A stretch of DNA of 64,000 nucleotides. It comes from Marinobacterium aestuarii. GTDB taxonomy: Bacteria > Pseudomonadota > Gammaproteobacteria > Pseudomonadales > Balneatricaceae. Shown here piece by piece: positions 40,024-48,483 of this stretch. The stretch covers positions 3,782,001-3,846,000 of the forward strand of contig NZ_CP015839.1 of NCBI RefSeq assembly GCF_001651805.1. Direction: 5' to 3'. Position numbers and translations under genes: made by a program. The notes under the pieces were generated by a model. The model did no database searches, had not been told where the DNA came from, and was given only the letters and a program-made list of their open reading frames with translations. How positions within the stretch are numbered: position 1 is the stretch's first letter; every line of letters begins with the position of its first letter.

Positions 40024-40953
40024 TTGGACGCTCGACAGCCGCTTGATACCAAAGCCACCAGCCTGATGCTCATGTTCTGCCTGATCATGAGCCTGCAGCA
40101 AATCACCCTCAAGGCCACGGCCGAGGACATGTCGCCGGTGCTGCAAATCGCGTTGCGCTCCGGTATCAGCGCCCTGCTGGTCTGGCTGTTTATGCAGCTT
40201 CGCGGCGAGCGCCTGAGCCTTGCCGATGGCAGCTGGAAGCCGGGCCTCCTTATTGGTGCCCTGTTTGCCACCGAGTATCTGCTGATGGGGGAAAGTCTGC
40301 GCCACACCAGCGCCTCCCATGTGATCACCTTCATGTACAGCGCACCTGTATTTGCAGCCCTGGGGCTGCACTGGAAGGTCGCATCTGAACGCCTTGCGCC
40401 TTTGCAATGGTTCGGCATTGCGCTGGCATTTGGCGGCATCGCGGTGGCGTTTCTGGGACGGGATACAAACAACAACACAGACTTGCTATCCATGCTCTGG
40501 GGCGACGCCCTGGCACTCATGGCGGGTGCGGCCTGGGGTACAACAACCGTATTGATCAGAAGCACTAGCCTCTCGCAGCTGCCGGCCACCCAGACCCTGC
40601 TCTATCAGCTGGTGATCGCCTTTGTCGTGCTGCTGGTCTTTGCCGCCGCCCAGGGCCAGACCAGCGTCAACCCGACCCCCGCACTTTGGGCAAGCCTGGC
40701 GTTCCAGTCGGTAATCGTGTCTTTTGCCAGCTTCCTGGTCTGGTTCTGGCTGCTGCGCCATTACCTGGCCTCGCGCCTGGGAAGCTTTTCGTTCCTCACG
40801 CCGCTGTTCGGCGTCGTGCTGGGCGCCTGGCTGCTGAACGAACCTCTGGAGCCCGGTTTCCTGTTCGGCTCCCTGCTGGTGATGTGCGGTATTGTGCTGG
40901 TGAGTGGCTACGGCATGCTGAAACAGGCCGGCACCTACCTGAAAAGCATCTGA
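40024..40953 (+). CDS. EamA-type drug/metabolite transporter
   Basis: Encodes 309 residues with ten hydrophobic helices in two EamA repeats (about 10-140 and 150-300), typical of the DMT superfamily. The start is read as TTG, with GGGAG about 5-8 bases upstream. The first downstream ATG lies inside helix 1 (MLMFCLIMS), so it would delete membrane sequence. It follows the SDR gene by 65 bases on the same strand and may be cotranscribed. It probably exports a small metabolite or amino acid; the substrate is unknown. Confidence 0.85.
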   Translation: MDARQPLDTKATSLMLMFCLIMSLQQITLKATAEDMSPVLQIALRSGISALLVWLFMQLRGERLSLADGSWKPGLLIGALFATEYLLMGESLRHTSASHVITFMYSAPVFAALGLHWKVASERLAPLQWFGIALAFGGIAVAFLGRDTNNNTDLLSMLWGDALALMAGAAWGTTTVLIRSTSLSQLPATQTLLYQLVIAFVVLLVFAAAQGQTSVNPTPALWASLAFQSVIVSFASFLVWFWLLRHYLASRLGSFSFLTPLFGVVLGAWLLNEPLEPGFLFGSLLVMCGIVLVSGYGMLKQAGTYLKSI

Positions 40954-41009
40954 TGCTTTTGCGAGCCTGCTGTCCATCAGCAGCAGCACTATCCCAAAAA
41001 CAGCGATCA

Positions 41010-41035
41010 CCGCGTGACTTTACAAGGTCACGCGG
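41010..41035. terminator. Stem-loop between convergent transporter and reductase genes
   Basis: CCGCGTGAC (41010-41018) pairs with GTCACGCGG (41027-41035) around an 8-base loop. A T-run lies on the minus-strand side (complement of AAAAA at 40996-41000), so it could stop the leftward reductase transcript and, less strongly, the rightward transporter one. Confidence 0.6.
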
Positions 41036-41112
41036 CTTTATACTGGGTATTCGAACACCAGCCCGCCATCTGCGCGCTCTCCACCCTCCTTCGACAGCCG
41101 GATTGGCGACGG

Positions 41113-42183
41113 TTACAGATCCAGTGTTACGTCGCCCTGGGGATAGGCACAACAGGCCAGAACGTACCCCCCACTGACCTCGGCTTCGCTGAGCGCCAGG
41201 GCAGCGTCCATCGACACACTGCCTTCCAGCTTAAGCACCTTGCAGCTTCCACATATACCGGTGCGACAGGCAGACTGAATCCAGACACCCGAGTTCAGGG
41301 CCGTATCCAGGAGGGACTGAGAAAAATTCCCGCACCCCTGCGTACCCATACGGGCAAAGTTCACCTGCGTCGACACTGTCGCCTCGCCCGGTACAGGACT
41401 TGCAGAGCCCGGAGTCAGTGGTGCACCCCCAAATGATTCCTCAACATACCGATCCATGGGGTAGTCCAGTGCCTCCAGTACCCTCCGCACAGCCTGCATA
41501 TAGGGTGCGGGCCCACAGCAGAATACTCTGCGCTCAAGAAAGTCAGGACAGATCGCTTGAAGCAGGTCAGCAGACAGGCGCCCCCTAAACCCACCCCAGC
41601 CCCGCGCGCTGCTTTTGTGCTCGCACAACAGCGAGAGCTGAAAGCCGGGCCACTGGCGATCAATACTCAGTAATTCGTCATGAAAAATTATATCGACCGG
41701 ACTGCGCGCACTGTGAATAAAGTGCAGATCCCGCTGCTGCCCGGATTCCAGCATCCAGCGCACCATCGACATGCCGGGGGTAATACCGCTGCCTCCGGAC
41801 AACAGCAGATACTTGTCCGCCTCTATATCGACGCAATTAAAGTGACCGGTAGCCAAGCCGATCCTGACCTCATGACCGACACCGAAACTGTCGTGCAGCC
41901 AGTTCGAAACTTTGCCATCAGGCACCCGCTTGACGGTGATAGCAAACTGACGGGGCCGGTTCGGGGACGAGGCAATGGAGTAGCAACGCTGCACATCCTG
42001 GCTACCGATCGTAAACGTCATGTTAAGAAACTGTCCTGGCTTGAACTCCAGCGACTCGTCACCCTTCAGGCCAAAGCTGAAGGTTTTCACATCAGGTGTT
42101 TCATCAACGATTCCCAGACAGCGAACCGCTTTTACGCCCGTCTGCCATTCAACAGCGTGTTCGATTGCAAGTGGCATATTCAT
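41113..42183 (-). CDS. FAD/NAD(P) reductase with C-terminal [2Fe-2S] ferredoxin domain (GbcB/CntB-like)
   Basis: Encodes 356 residues. Ferredoxin-reductase part: FAD motif RCYSIASSP (about 65-73) and NAD motif LLSGGSGITPG (about 127-137). The C-terminal plant-type [2Fe-2S] domain has CRTGICGSC and a fourth Cys in VLACCAYP. Such reductases feed Rieske oxygenases that demethylate glycine betaine or carnitine (GbcB, CntB/YeaX), but no oxygenase alpha subunit is in this window. Start supported by GGAG eight bases upstream. It follows a strong terminator at 42205-42241, so it is probably transcribed separately from, or attenuated relative to, the ferredoxin gene. Confidence 0.85.
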   Translation of the reverse strand: MNMPLAIEHAVEWQTGVKAVRCLGIVDETPDVKTFSFGLKGDESLEFKPGQFLNMTFTIGSQDVQRCYSIASSPNRPRQFAITVKRVPDGKVSNWLHDSFGVGHEVRIGLATGHFNCVDIEADKYLLLSGGSGITPGMSMVRWMLESGQQRDLHFIHSARSPVDIIFHDELLSIDRQWPGFQLSLLCEHKSSARGWGGFRGRLSADLLQAICPDFLERRVFCCGPAPYMQAVRRVLEALDYPMDRYVEESFGGAPLTPGSASPVPGEATVSTQVNFARMGTQGCGNFSQSLLDTALNSGVWIQSACRTGICGSCKVLKLEGSVSMDAALALSEAEVSGGYVLACCAYPQGDVTLDL

Positions 42184-42204
42184 GGCGTTATCTCCGTTTT
42201 CGGT

Positions 42205-42241
42205 AAAAAAACCGGCGTGGGCGAACGCGCACCCACACCGG
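42205..42241 (-). terminator. Intrinsic terminator between ferredoxin and reductase genes
   Basis: On the minus strand CCGGTGTGGG pairs with CCCACGCCGG (one G-U) and is followed directly by seven T. It sits in the 85-base gap and should stop most transcription from the amidohydrolase-ferredoxin operon. Confidence 0.85.
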
Positions 42242-42268
42242 CTCTGGTCACGACCGAGGCATCAGGAA

Positions 42269-42625
42269 CTACAGATGCACCACTACATCCTCGCCCTCAA
42301 CGCTGACCGGAAACGTCTTGGCCTTGATGCTCGGATCGACCAGAAACTCACCCGACTTGATATCAAACTCCCACCCGTGCCAGGCGCAACGCACCAGCGC
42401 GTTTTCCTTGCAGTAGATGAAATCCCGCTCATCGGTCTGCGCGGCCGTACCGCACACCGGGCCTTCACAGAGCGCGGCCCCCTTGTGCGGACAAACATTC
42501 AGCAAAGCGTGAAATTCACCACCGAGATTGAATACACCGACACTGAAGCGATCCAGCTGCACAATCTTTTGCTGGCCCGGTGCGACCTCATGAGTTTTGC
42601 ATGCGACGATCTTGTTCTGGGACAT
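42269..42625 (-). CDS. Rieske [2Fe-2S] ferredoxin
   Basis: Encodes 118 residues. The two cluster half-sites are C45-P-H47 (NVCPHKGAAL) and C80-A-W-H83 (RCAWHGWEFD). The small size and the absence of a catalytic domain make it an electron-carrier ferredoxin rather than an oxygenase. The ATG at 42625 has GAGGAGG six to seven bases upstream; a TTG two codons earlier is unlikely. It lies 15 bases after the amidohydrolase gene, so the two are cotranscribed. Confidence 0.9.
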   Translation of the reverse strand: MSQNKIVACKTHEVAPGQQKIVQLDRFSVGVFNLGGEFHALLNVCPHKGAALCEGPVCGTAAQTDERDFIYCKENALVRCAWHGWEFDIKSGEFLVDPSIKAKTFPVSVEGEDVVVHL

Positions 42626-42640
42626 CTTCAACCTCCTCCG

Positions 42641-43723
42641 TCAGGCCACTTTTTTACTGGCTTCAATCGTCTGCAGGCGCTTGTATACCTGGAAGGCATT
42701 GCCACCAAGCACGCTTTCACGCCACTGCGGCGGTATATGCAGGCTGTTGATGTCGTCATAGTCCCAGTGCGGATAATCCGAGGCGAACATCAGCGTATTC
42801 TTGCCATCCATGGCCTCAAGTACCGCCCAGAGGTGCTGCAGATTATCCGGGCGCTCAAGCGGCTGAGTCGTGAAACGGATATGGTCCTTGAAGTACTCGC
42901 TGGGCAAACGTTTCAGCCAGGGCGTTTCCTTGCGCAGCGCCTTGTAGTTGGCATCCAGACGCCAGAGCACGCTGGGCACCCAGGCCACGCCGCACTCGAT
43001 AACGACGAAGTAGAGGCTCGGCCATTTTTCGAATACGCCCTGGGCAATCATGCTGGCGACGTGGGTCATCGCGCTTTGCGGCAGAATTGCGTGGGTTTCC
43101 CAGAAAAAGGTGGTCGGGCCGGCCCCGATAGGGTTCGAGTTAATACCGCCCTGCCCACCCAGATGTATGGCAAAGGGAAGTCCAACCTCGGCGCAGGCCT
43201 CATAGATCGGGTGGTAGAACGGATCACCGTAGGGACGGGCTGCACCGTGGGATGCCAGCACCTGTACCATGCGCGGATGATGGCCCAGACGGCGGATTTC
43301 CTTCGCCGCCAGCTGCGGATCCTGAGGTGCGATAACGATACTGCCCACAAAGCGCTCATCGCGGGGCAGCCACTCTTCAACCTGGTAATCGTTATAGGCA
43401 CGCACCAGAGCCGCCGCGTAATAGGGGTTTGCCAGGGTCGAGGCTTCCAGCGCTTCATCGCCCGTCAGGACAGCATAATCGATGCCATAGTGATCCAGGT
43501 GCTTGGACTTCATAATGGCGTAATTGTCTTCCTCGCACATCGGATTAATATCTGCCCGCTTGAAGCCTTCAGGATGCAGCCAGGGTCTGTGAGCATGCGG
43601 AAAAGCGCCTCTGGGCCCTGGCTGTTCACCGCGAACGAAGTAGTCCTTGAAGAAAGGATCCATATAGGGAAGCAGGACTTCAGCCGAGCTCCAGTAATTG
43701 TGGCAGTCGACGTCGATGATCAT
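42641..43723 (-). CDS. Amidohydrolase-family protein (COG2159, ACMSD-like)
   Basis: Encodes 360 residues of a TIM-barrel amidohydrolase. Metal-site motifs: D6-C-H8 at the N-terminus (DVDCHNYW), H in FAIHLGGQGG, and D in ASDYPHWDYDD. The first His of the classic HxH is an Asp, as in many COG2159 members. Relatives decarboxylate or hydrolyse aromatic or carboxylate metabolites (ACMSD, resorcylate decarboxylases). Start has GGAGATATAAC before the ATG. First gene of an operon with the Rieske ferredoxin. About 200 bases upstream lies an ISAs1-family element that may have separated it from its regulator. Substrate unknown. Confidence 0.85.
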   Translation of the reverse strand: MIIDVDCHNYWSSAEVLLPYMDPFFKDYFVRGEQPGPRGAFPHAHRPWLHPEGFKRADINPMCEEDNYAIMKSKHLDHYGIDYAVLTGDEALEASTLANPYYAAALVRAYNDYQVEEWLPRDERFVGSIVIAPQDPQLAAKEIRRLGHHPRMVQVLASHGAARPYGDPFYHPIYEACAEVGLPFAIHLGGQGGINSNPIGAGPTTFFWETHAILPQSAMTHVASMIAQGVFEKWPSLYFVVIECGVAWVPSVLWRLDANYKALRKETPWLKRLPSEYFKDHIRFTTQPLERPDNLQHLWAVLEAMDGKNTLMFASDYPHWDYDDINSLHIPPQWRESVLGGNAFQVYKRLQTIEASKKVA

Positions 43724-43922
43724 GTTATATCTCCGTGCAAGCGTTATTGTTGTACTGTTGTTGTGCTGCGAAGGAGATACTAACGAAGCTGATTCAATAA
43801 AAAAAACGCTTTATTTTTATCCATATAATCGAATATTAAGATTGAAAATAATCCCGACGCATTAATTTAAAAGGCAGGCGTATTTCATCAAGGAATAGAG
43901 TTTAAAAAAGGAATTAATACCG

Positions 43923-43932
43923 CACTGGAAGA
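43923..43932. repeat. ISAs1 target-site duplication, left
   Basis: CACTGGAAGA directly precedes the IS inverted repeat and is repeated exactly at 45170-45179 on the other side. Confidence 0.95.
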
Positions 43933-45169
43933 CAGGGCAAACGCATGAACACTATTTGATCAGCCCGAGAATGTGAAACAGGTAACGGTCACTCCAGCCG
44001 CACCCCTTGCGCTTGTTCTTGATCCCGACTTTGACAGTGGTGTCCTGCTTCAGCAGATTCAGCGCAATCTGTCGTAACGTGGCCAGATTCTCAGCGGCAT
44101 AGCCCTGCCGCGCACGCGATTGATCCTCACCGAAGGCCACGTCCAGCACCCAGTGAAGGCCATTCTCCACTTGCCAGTGCTGACGCGTTGCCTGAAGTAC
44201 ATCATTGGCATCCATGGTCCTGCTGGAGACAAAATAGCGCACTAGGCTGGTAGATGTTCCGGCACTGCTACGATCCAGCTGGACGGCTGCGATCGTGCGG
44301 GCGTTCCAGGATGTGGCAACCGGACAGCTCTCCAGATCATGTAGCACCCAGCAGCGCCGCAGCTCCTGACGCCCATGCGTGTTACTGTGAACCTCTGCAA
44401 ACGAGAGACCGGGCACATCATCCGGGTGCTCGGACCAGTAACGATCGAACCAGGTATCCGCCTCAGCATGGAGCTTGCGTTGATTGCGCTTGATCGCCAG
44501 CAGGTAGTCCGCTTCAGCCGAGAGAATTTTGTTGGCAATCTTCTTCTGGCATCCCATTGCATCCAACGTCACCAGGCAACCGCGCAGCATCAGAATATCC
44601 AGCAACTCGGGAATAGCTTTGATTTCATTAGACTTTTGATCAACCTTGTATTGCCCGAGCGAGACACCCAGCTCCGTCGACCAAGCGTTGACCATATGGA
44701 TCGCACCCTGGTTGCCCGACCGGGATCCGCGCACGGTTTTACCGTCGATGGCAACCACGCCCGAGAGAGGCGTGTCGATCAGGACATCCTGCACCCAACG
44801 GGTGAACAGCTCTCGGAACTGAGCTGGATCAAGCAGTGAGAACAGGCGGTTGAAGGTATCATGTGAGGGTATGCCACCCGGCAGTTTCAGGTACTGCCTG
44901 AACCATTCCTCGCGTACTTCAGCGAAGAGTGCGATGGCGTTCCAGTCGTCGGCACCACAGAGCAACCCGCATGTTGCCATGAAGACGACCTCGCCGAGGT
45001 CGTGGGTGCATTTGGCGGCCTGACGGGGATCTTCCAGTGCCATCATACGGTCGAGCAGTGTTGGGCTGTTCTGAATCATGGTGAGAAATGGGCAAGTTTC
45101 ATGGTGATCACATCAAAAATCAACCAGAAGTGATTCGTTTGTTCAAAAAACGTTCATGCGTTTGCCCTG
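43933..45169 (-). mobile_element. ISAs1-family insertion sequence
   Basis: 1237 bp. Perfect 18-bp terminal inverted repeats CAGGGCAAACGCATGAAC at 43933-43950 and inverted at 45152-45169, with similarity continuing further in. Flanked by identical 10-bp target duplications. A single intact transposase gene fills it. The perfect ends point to a recent insertion. Confidence 0.95.
43952..45079 (-). CDS. ISAs1-family transposase
   Basis: 375 residues, intact. Typical features of the family (H-repeat associated proteins): the N-terminal DPRQ/GLLCGADDW region, VVAIDGKTVRGS (first catalytic Asp), LVTLDAMGCQKKIA (second Asp) and the C-terminal RQHWQVENGLHWVLDVAFGED with the catalytic Glu. Translation starts 73 bases inside the right inverted repeat. 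Confidence 0.96.
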   Translation of the reverse strand: MIQNSPTLLDRMMALEDPRQAAKCTHDLGEVVFMATCGLLCGADDWNAIALFAEVREEWFRQYLKLPGGIPSHDTFNRLFSLLDPAQFRELFTRWVQDVLIDTPLSGVVAIDGKTVRGSRSGNQGAIHMVNAWSTELGVSLGQYKVDQKSNEIKAIPELLDILMLRGCLVTLDAMGCQKKIANKILSAEADYLLAIKRNQRKLHAEADTWFDRYWSEHPDDVPGLSFAEVHSNTHGRQELRRCWVLHDLESCPVATSWNARTIAAVQLDRSSAGTSTSLVRYFVSSRTMDANDVLQATRQHWQVENGLHWVLDVAFGEDQSRARQGYAAENLATLRQIALNLLKQDTTVKVGIKNKRKGCGWSDRYLFHILGLIK

Positions 45170-45179
45170 CACTGGAAGA
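45170..45179. repeat. ISAs1 target-site duplication, right
   Basis: CACTGGAAGA immediately after the right inverted repeat, identical to 43923-43932. Confidence 0.95.
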
Positions 45180-45305
45180 CAATAAAACACGCTTAAATAA
45201 CATCGTAAACCTGCCAGCACACAGGTGTGCTGGCAGTATCTAGTATCGATAAAACCAAGTATGCGGCCGTGTAAATCAGGGCTAATAGCGGGCCTTGGAA
45301 AGTGA

Positions 45306-46199
45306 TTAAAGCCCTTCAGGTTTCGATAAACAAGACGCCATCATTTCACTGTAGCTGGGAGCAAAAGCCCGTAAACTCTCAATGGCCCCTTCGTAAATTT
45401 CGCTCCTGGCTACCTCCTTTCGATACACCGCATACACGGGCTGCACGATTTCGGGCGCATCCAGAACGCGGAAGAAGCTCCCATCGTCGATCAGCTTGCG
45501 GGCACGCCAGGCCGGCAGGTATACCGATCCTCCCTTGGTATTGAGATAGTCTATGGCCATGGTACCCAGGCCCATGGTCACCCTGCGCGCCTTCAGCTCG
45601 GGGACCGCATGGGCATGGGCATGGCGGAACCCAAGGCACCAATCGATATAGACGTACTTGTCCCGGTCAAGCCCCGCCAGATCACAGGGTTCGGTCGATA
45701 TCAGCACAAAAACATCGTCGAACAGCTTGGTGATCTCGATATCCAGCAGGATCCGGGGCTGGTACATCACAGCGATATCCAGCATCCGCTGCACGATTTG
45801 CTCCATCATCGATATCGAGTAATCGGCCTCAACGTGCAACGCTATATTGGGATAGCGCTCACTCATCCAGATAATCCAGCTGTTGACGAATTTTTCCCAG
45901 ATACTGAACTGGGTCCCCATCCGCAACACGCCTTCGTAGCCACGTGGCAGCGACAACTCCTGGCGCGCCTGGCGCCAGACCTCGCTGATCTGCAGCGCAT
46001 ACTGGCGGAACTTGGCACCGGAACTGGTCAGCTCTGCGCCAAAACGCCCGCGCGTGAAAAGCGTGACACCCAGGGTTTCCTCCAGTGACTTTATGCGTGT
46101 ACTCACGGCCGACTGGGTGACCGACAGGTTCTCAGACGTGCGGTTAAAATTCTGACTGTTGGCCACATCAAGAAATGTTTCGATCTGGGCAATATTCAT
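45306..46199 (-). CDS. LysR-family transcriptional regulator
   Basis: Encodes 297 residues with an N-terminal winged helix-turn-helix (SQNFNRTSENLSVTQSAVSTRI region) and a LysR effector domain. The start has GGAG six to seven bases upstream. It lies downstream of the BCCT gene behind a terminator (46253-46283) and upstream of the amidohydrolase operon, with the ISAs1 element now between. It may regulate the BCCT carrier or the amidohydrolase operon; the effector is unknown. Confidence 0.9.
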   Translation of the reverse strand: MNIAQIETFLDVANSQNFNRTSENLSVTQSAVSTRIKSLEETLGVTLFTRGRFGAELTSSGAKFRQYALQISEVWRQARQELSLPRGYEGVLRMGTQFSIWEKFVNSWIIWMSERYPNIALHVEADYSISMMEQIVQRMLDIAVMYQPRILLDIEITKLFDDVFVLISTEPCDLAGLDRDKYVYIDWCLGFRHAHAHAVPELKARRVTMGLGTMAIDYLNTKGGSVYLPAWRARKLIDDGSFFRVLDAPEIVQPVYAVYRKEVARSEIYEGAIESLRAFAPSYSEMMASCLSKPEGL

Positions 46200-46252
46200 C
46201 TAGATCTCCGGTTGTGTTCGAGTGACACCACTGATCAAGCGCCCAAGAACAG

Positions 46253-46283
46253 AAAGGCCTCTACAAATCCTGTAGAGGCCTTT
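46253..46283. terminator. Bidirectional-type stem-loop after the BCCT gene
   Basis: AAAGGCCTCTACA (46253-46265) pairs perfectly over 13 bp with TGTAGAGGCCTTT (46271-46283) around AATCC. It lies 24 bases past the BCCT stop and before the LysR gene, so it separates the two transcripts. Confidence 0.85.
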
Positions 46284-46307
46284 CCTCAGGTCAAGCCCGA
46301 AAGGTTG

Positions 46308-48041
46308 CTACGAAAGATCGCGAATTTCCCGCTCGATGAGTTTCTTAACCTGCTCCTCGTTATCAATCACACTTTCCCCATCCTTGCGCAGGGATTTCAA
46401 AAGCCCGACCATCATCGCAATCAACACGAAGCTGAAAGGCAAGGCGCCCGCAATCGAAGCGGCCTGCAGGGACTTCAGTGCCTGGTCTCCACCCAGCAGC
46501 AGTACCACCAGGGTCACGCCCCCCAGTACCATGCCCCAGATGATCCGCTGCTGTACCGGAGGCCGCTGTCCAAAGGCCAGCAGGCGCCCCAGCACCAGAG
46601 TGCCTGAGTCTGCGGAGGTCACGAAGAAAATCACCACTACAACCAATGCCGCAACCTTGGCGATGGTTGCAACAGGCCCAGGCGTCAGTACATCGAAGGA
46701 GCGAAATATGGTGCCGGCATAATCCCAGTTATTCACGGCGGCGTTATATATCTGCATATCGGCGCCATAAATGGATTCATAAATACCCGCCGACCCAATA
46801 ACGCCAAACCAGAGCAGCGCAACCATGGACGGTATGACCATCACGCCCAGCATGAACTCACGGATCGTTCTGCCACGGGAAATTCGGGCGATAAACATGC
46901 CGACGAATCCGGCCCAGGCAATCCACCAGCCCCAGTAGAATATCGTCCAGCCACCCTGCCACACCCGCTCTTCAGGGCTGCGCGCCGTCCAGAGTGACAT
47001 GGACACGGCATCTGAAACGTAATCGCCCAGGGCCGTGACCGTGCTTGAGATCATATAGTTGGTATTACTGGCTGCCAGGAAATACGCCAGTATGGCAATG
47101 CAAATCCAGGTGTTGAGGGTCGACAGCACCTTGATGCCGCGGGCAACACCACTGGTGGCTGATGCGGTGGCGATAGCGCTGATCAGAACGATGGATACAA
47201 CGGTGACGGTCTGGGATTTTTCTTCCAGCAAGCCCAGCGAAATCAGGCCTGAACCTATCTGCTCGACGCCGAGCCCAAGCGTTGTCGCTATCCCGAAAAT
47301 GGTACCAAATACGGTCAGAATATCGACCGTGTGTCCTATGGGGCCATAGATCTTGTTGCCAATCAGCGGATAGAGAGCTGAACGCATCGAGAGCGGCAGA
47401 CCTTTGCGGAACGAAAAGTACGCCAGTGAGAGACCGACGATGCCATACATGGCCCAGGCGACGGTGCCCCAATGGAAAATGGTTAGCTTGAGCCCGCCGG
47501 CCGCCGCCTCTGCAACCTGACTGCTTGGCACAGGAAAGCCTGTATCGCCCGGCAGCAGACCATTATTCAGCGCCAGCTGCTTGGCTTCGAAGAAGGCCGC
47601 GACCGCCGCCTTGACGTCTGCACTGAGAAATGGATTACCGCCACTCCAGCCGCTGGCAAAATGAATCATCGGTTCGGACATCGAGAAGAACAGCATCCCG
47701 GCCCCGGTACCGCAGCCAAAAAGCATTGAAAACCAGGCAAAATTGCTGAATTCAGGCCTGTCATCATCACGACCGAGGCGGATTTTTCCTACCCTGGAGC
47801 ACATGACATACATGCACACTACGAAAGTCGAGAACATGATCAGCACGTAGTACCAGCCCAAGGTGCTCTCAATCCAGGATTTGAGACCCAGGAACTGGTC
47901 ACTGGCTGTTTTCCCCAACAGAATTGCATACAGAATAAAGAACACAACCATGGCAATCGCCGCGATGCCAAGCGTTGAATTCAGTCCCTTCAACACCCCC
48001 CTTCGTTCTATAAGAGCGTCTAATTGATCAGCTCTCAGCAT
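46308..48041 (-). CDS. BCCT-family betaine/carnitine/choline transporter
   Basis: Encodes 577 residues with 12 hydrophobic helices. Family blocks: FSMLFGCGTGAGMLFFSMSEP (helix 3), WAMYGIVGLSLAYFSFRKGLP, and FYWGWWIAWAGFVGMFIARISRGRT, the BCCT signature, near residue 370. It takes up trimethylammonium compounds driven by sodium or proton gradients, or by exchange. In this setting (gamma-butyrobetaine hydroxylase and trimethylaminobutyraldehyde dehydrogenase 5-8 kb away), carnitine, gamma-butyrobetaine or glycine betaine are likely substrates; this is inference. GAGGTGA six bases before the ATG fixes the start. Confidence 0.92.
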   Translation of the reverse strand: MLRADQLDALIERRGVLKGLNSTLGIAAIAMVVFFILYAILLGKTASDQFLGLKSWIESTLGWYYVLIMFSTFVVCMYVMCSRVGKIRLGRDDDRPEFSNFAWFSMLFGCGTGAGMLFFSMSEPMIHFASGWSGGNPFLSADVKAAVAAFFEAKQLALNNGLLPGDTGFPVPSSQVAEAAAGGLKLTIFHWGTVAWAMYGIVGLSLAYFSFRKGLPLSMRSALYPLIGNKIYGPIGHTVDILTVFGTIFGIATTLGLGVEQIGSGLISLGLLEEKSQTVTVVSIVLISAIATASATSGVARGIKVLSTLNTWICIAILAYFLAASNTNYMISSTVTALGDYVSDAVSMSLWTARSPEERVWQGGWTIFYWGWWIAWAGFVGMFIARISRGRTIREFMLGVMVIPSMVALLWFGVIGSAGIYESIYGADMQIYNAAVNNWDYAGTIFRSFDVLTPGPVATIAKVAALVVVVIFFVTSADSGTLVLGRLLAFGQRPPVQQRIIWGMVLGGVTLVVLLLGGDQALKSLQAASIAGALPFSFVLIAMMVGLLKSLRKDGESVIDNEEQVKKLIEREIRDLS

Positions 48042-48483
48042 ACAGTCACCTCATTTATTCATTGTTTTATTATTAATCTGGCGAACAAACAGGCTTCCTA
48101 CCGGCTTGTCCATCACCCATGGGCTCTTGAATTCAAAAGACTGGGCGCAGATATGCAAACATGTTTAATTTTATGACGTTCGCACTGGGCCTTCCGTTGT
48201 GAAGCGCCCCCAATAGTTGAGCCGCCTGCCAATACTTCGGCCTGACAACCCCTCTTGGCTAAGCGCTGTTTTTTACCCCGAACTCGACTGCCTGGCTCGG
48301 GGGCGATGGAAGGCCAACTCCCTGGTGTGATTTCTGCCCCGATACCCAATAAACCCAATAAACCCATGGGAGCACAACCGGCTCCCTGACCTTAATCTCA
48401 GCGCAAACCTATCCTAGGTTGTCATGAAAAGTTATTCTAACAACTTATTTTGGCAATAATAATAAGTAGAGCTTATAGATCAT
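48042..48483. other. Divergent intergenic region, BCCT and LysR genes
   Basis: 442 bases without a convincing gene; an 84-codon frame on the minus strand has no support. The last 60 bases are AT-rich; TTGGCA (48450-48455) and TTATAG (48473-48478) are spaced 17 bases and could be a promoter for the LysR gene, giving a nearly leaderless transcript (low confidence). A small CCCAATAAA repeat occurs near 48345-48365. Confidence 0.4.

Noticed and set aside
42020-43783. 587-codon plus-strand frame across the amidohydrolase and ferredoxin genes
   Set aside because: Antisense to two genes with clear motifs and ribosome binding sites.
48113-48367. 84-codon minus-strand frame in the BCCT/LysR gap
   Set aside because: No start signal, no family resemblance.
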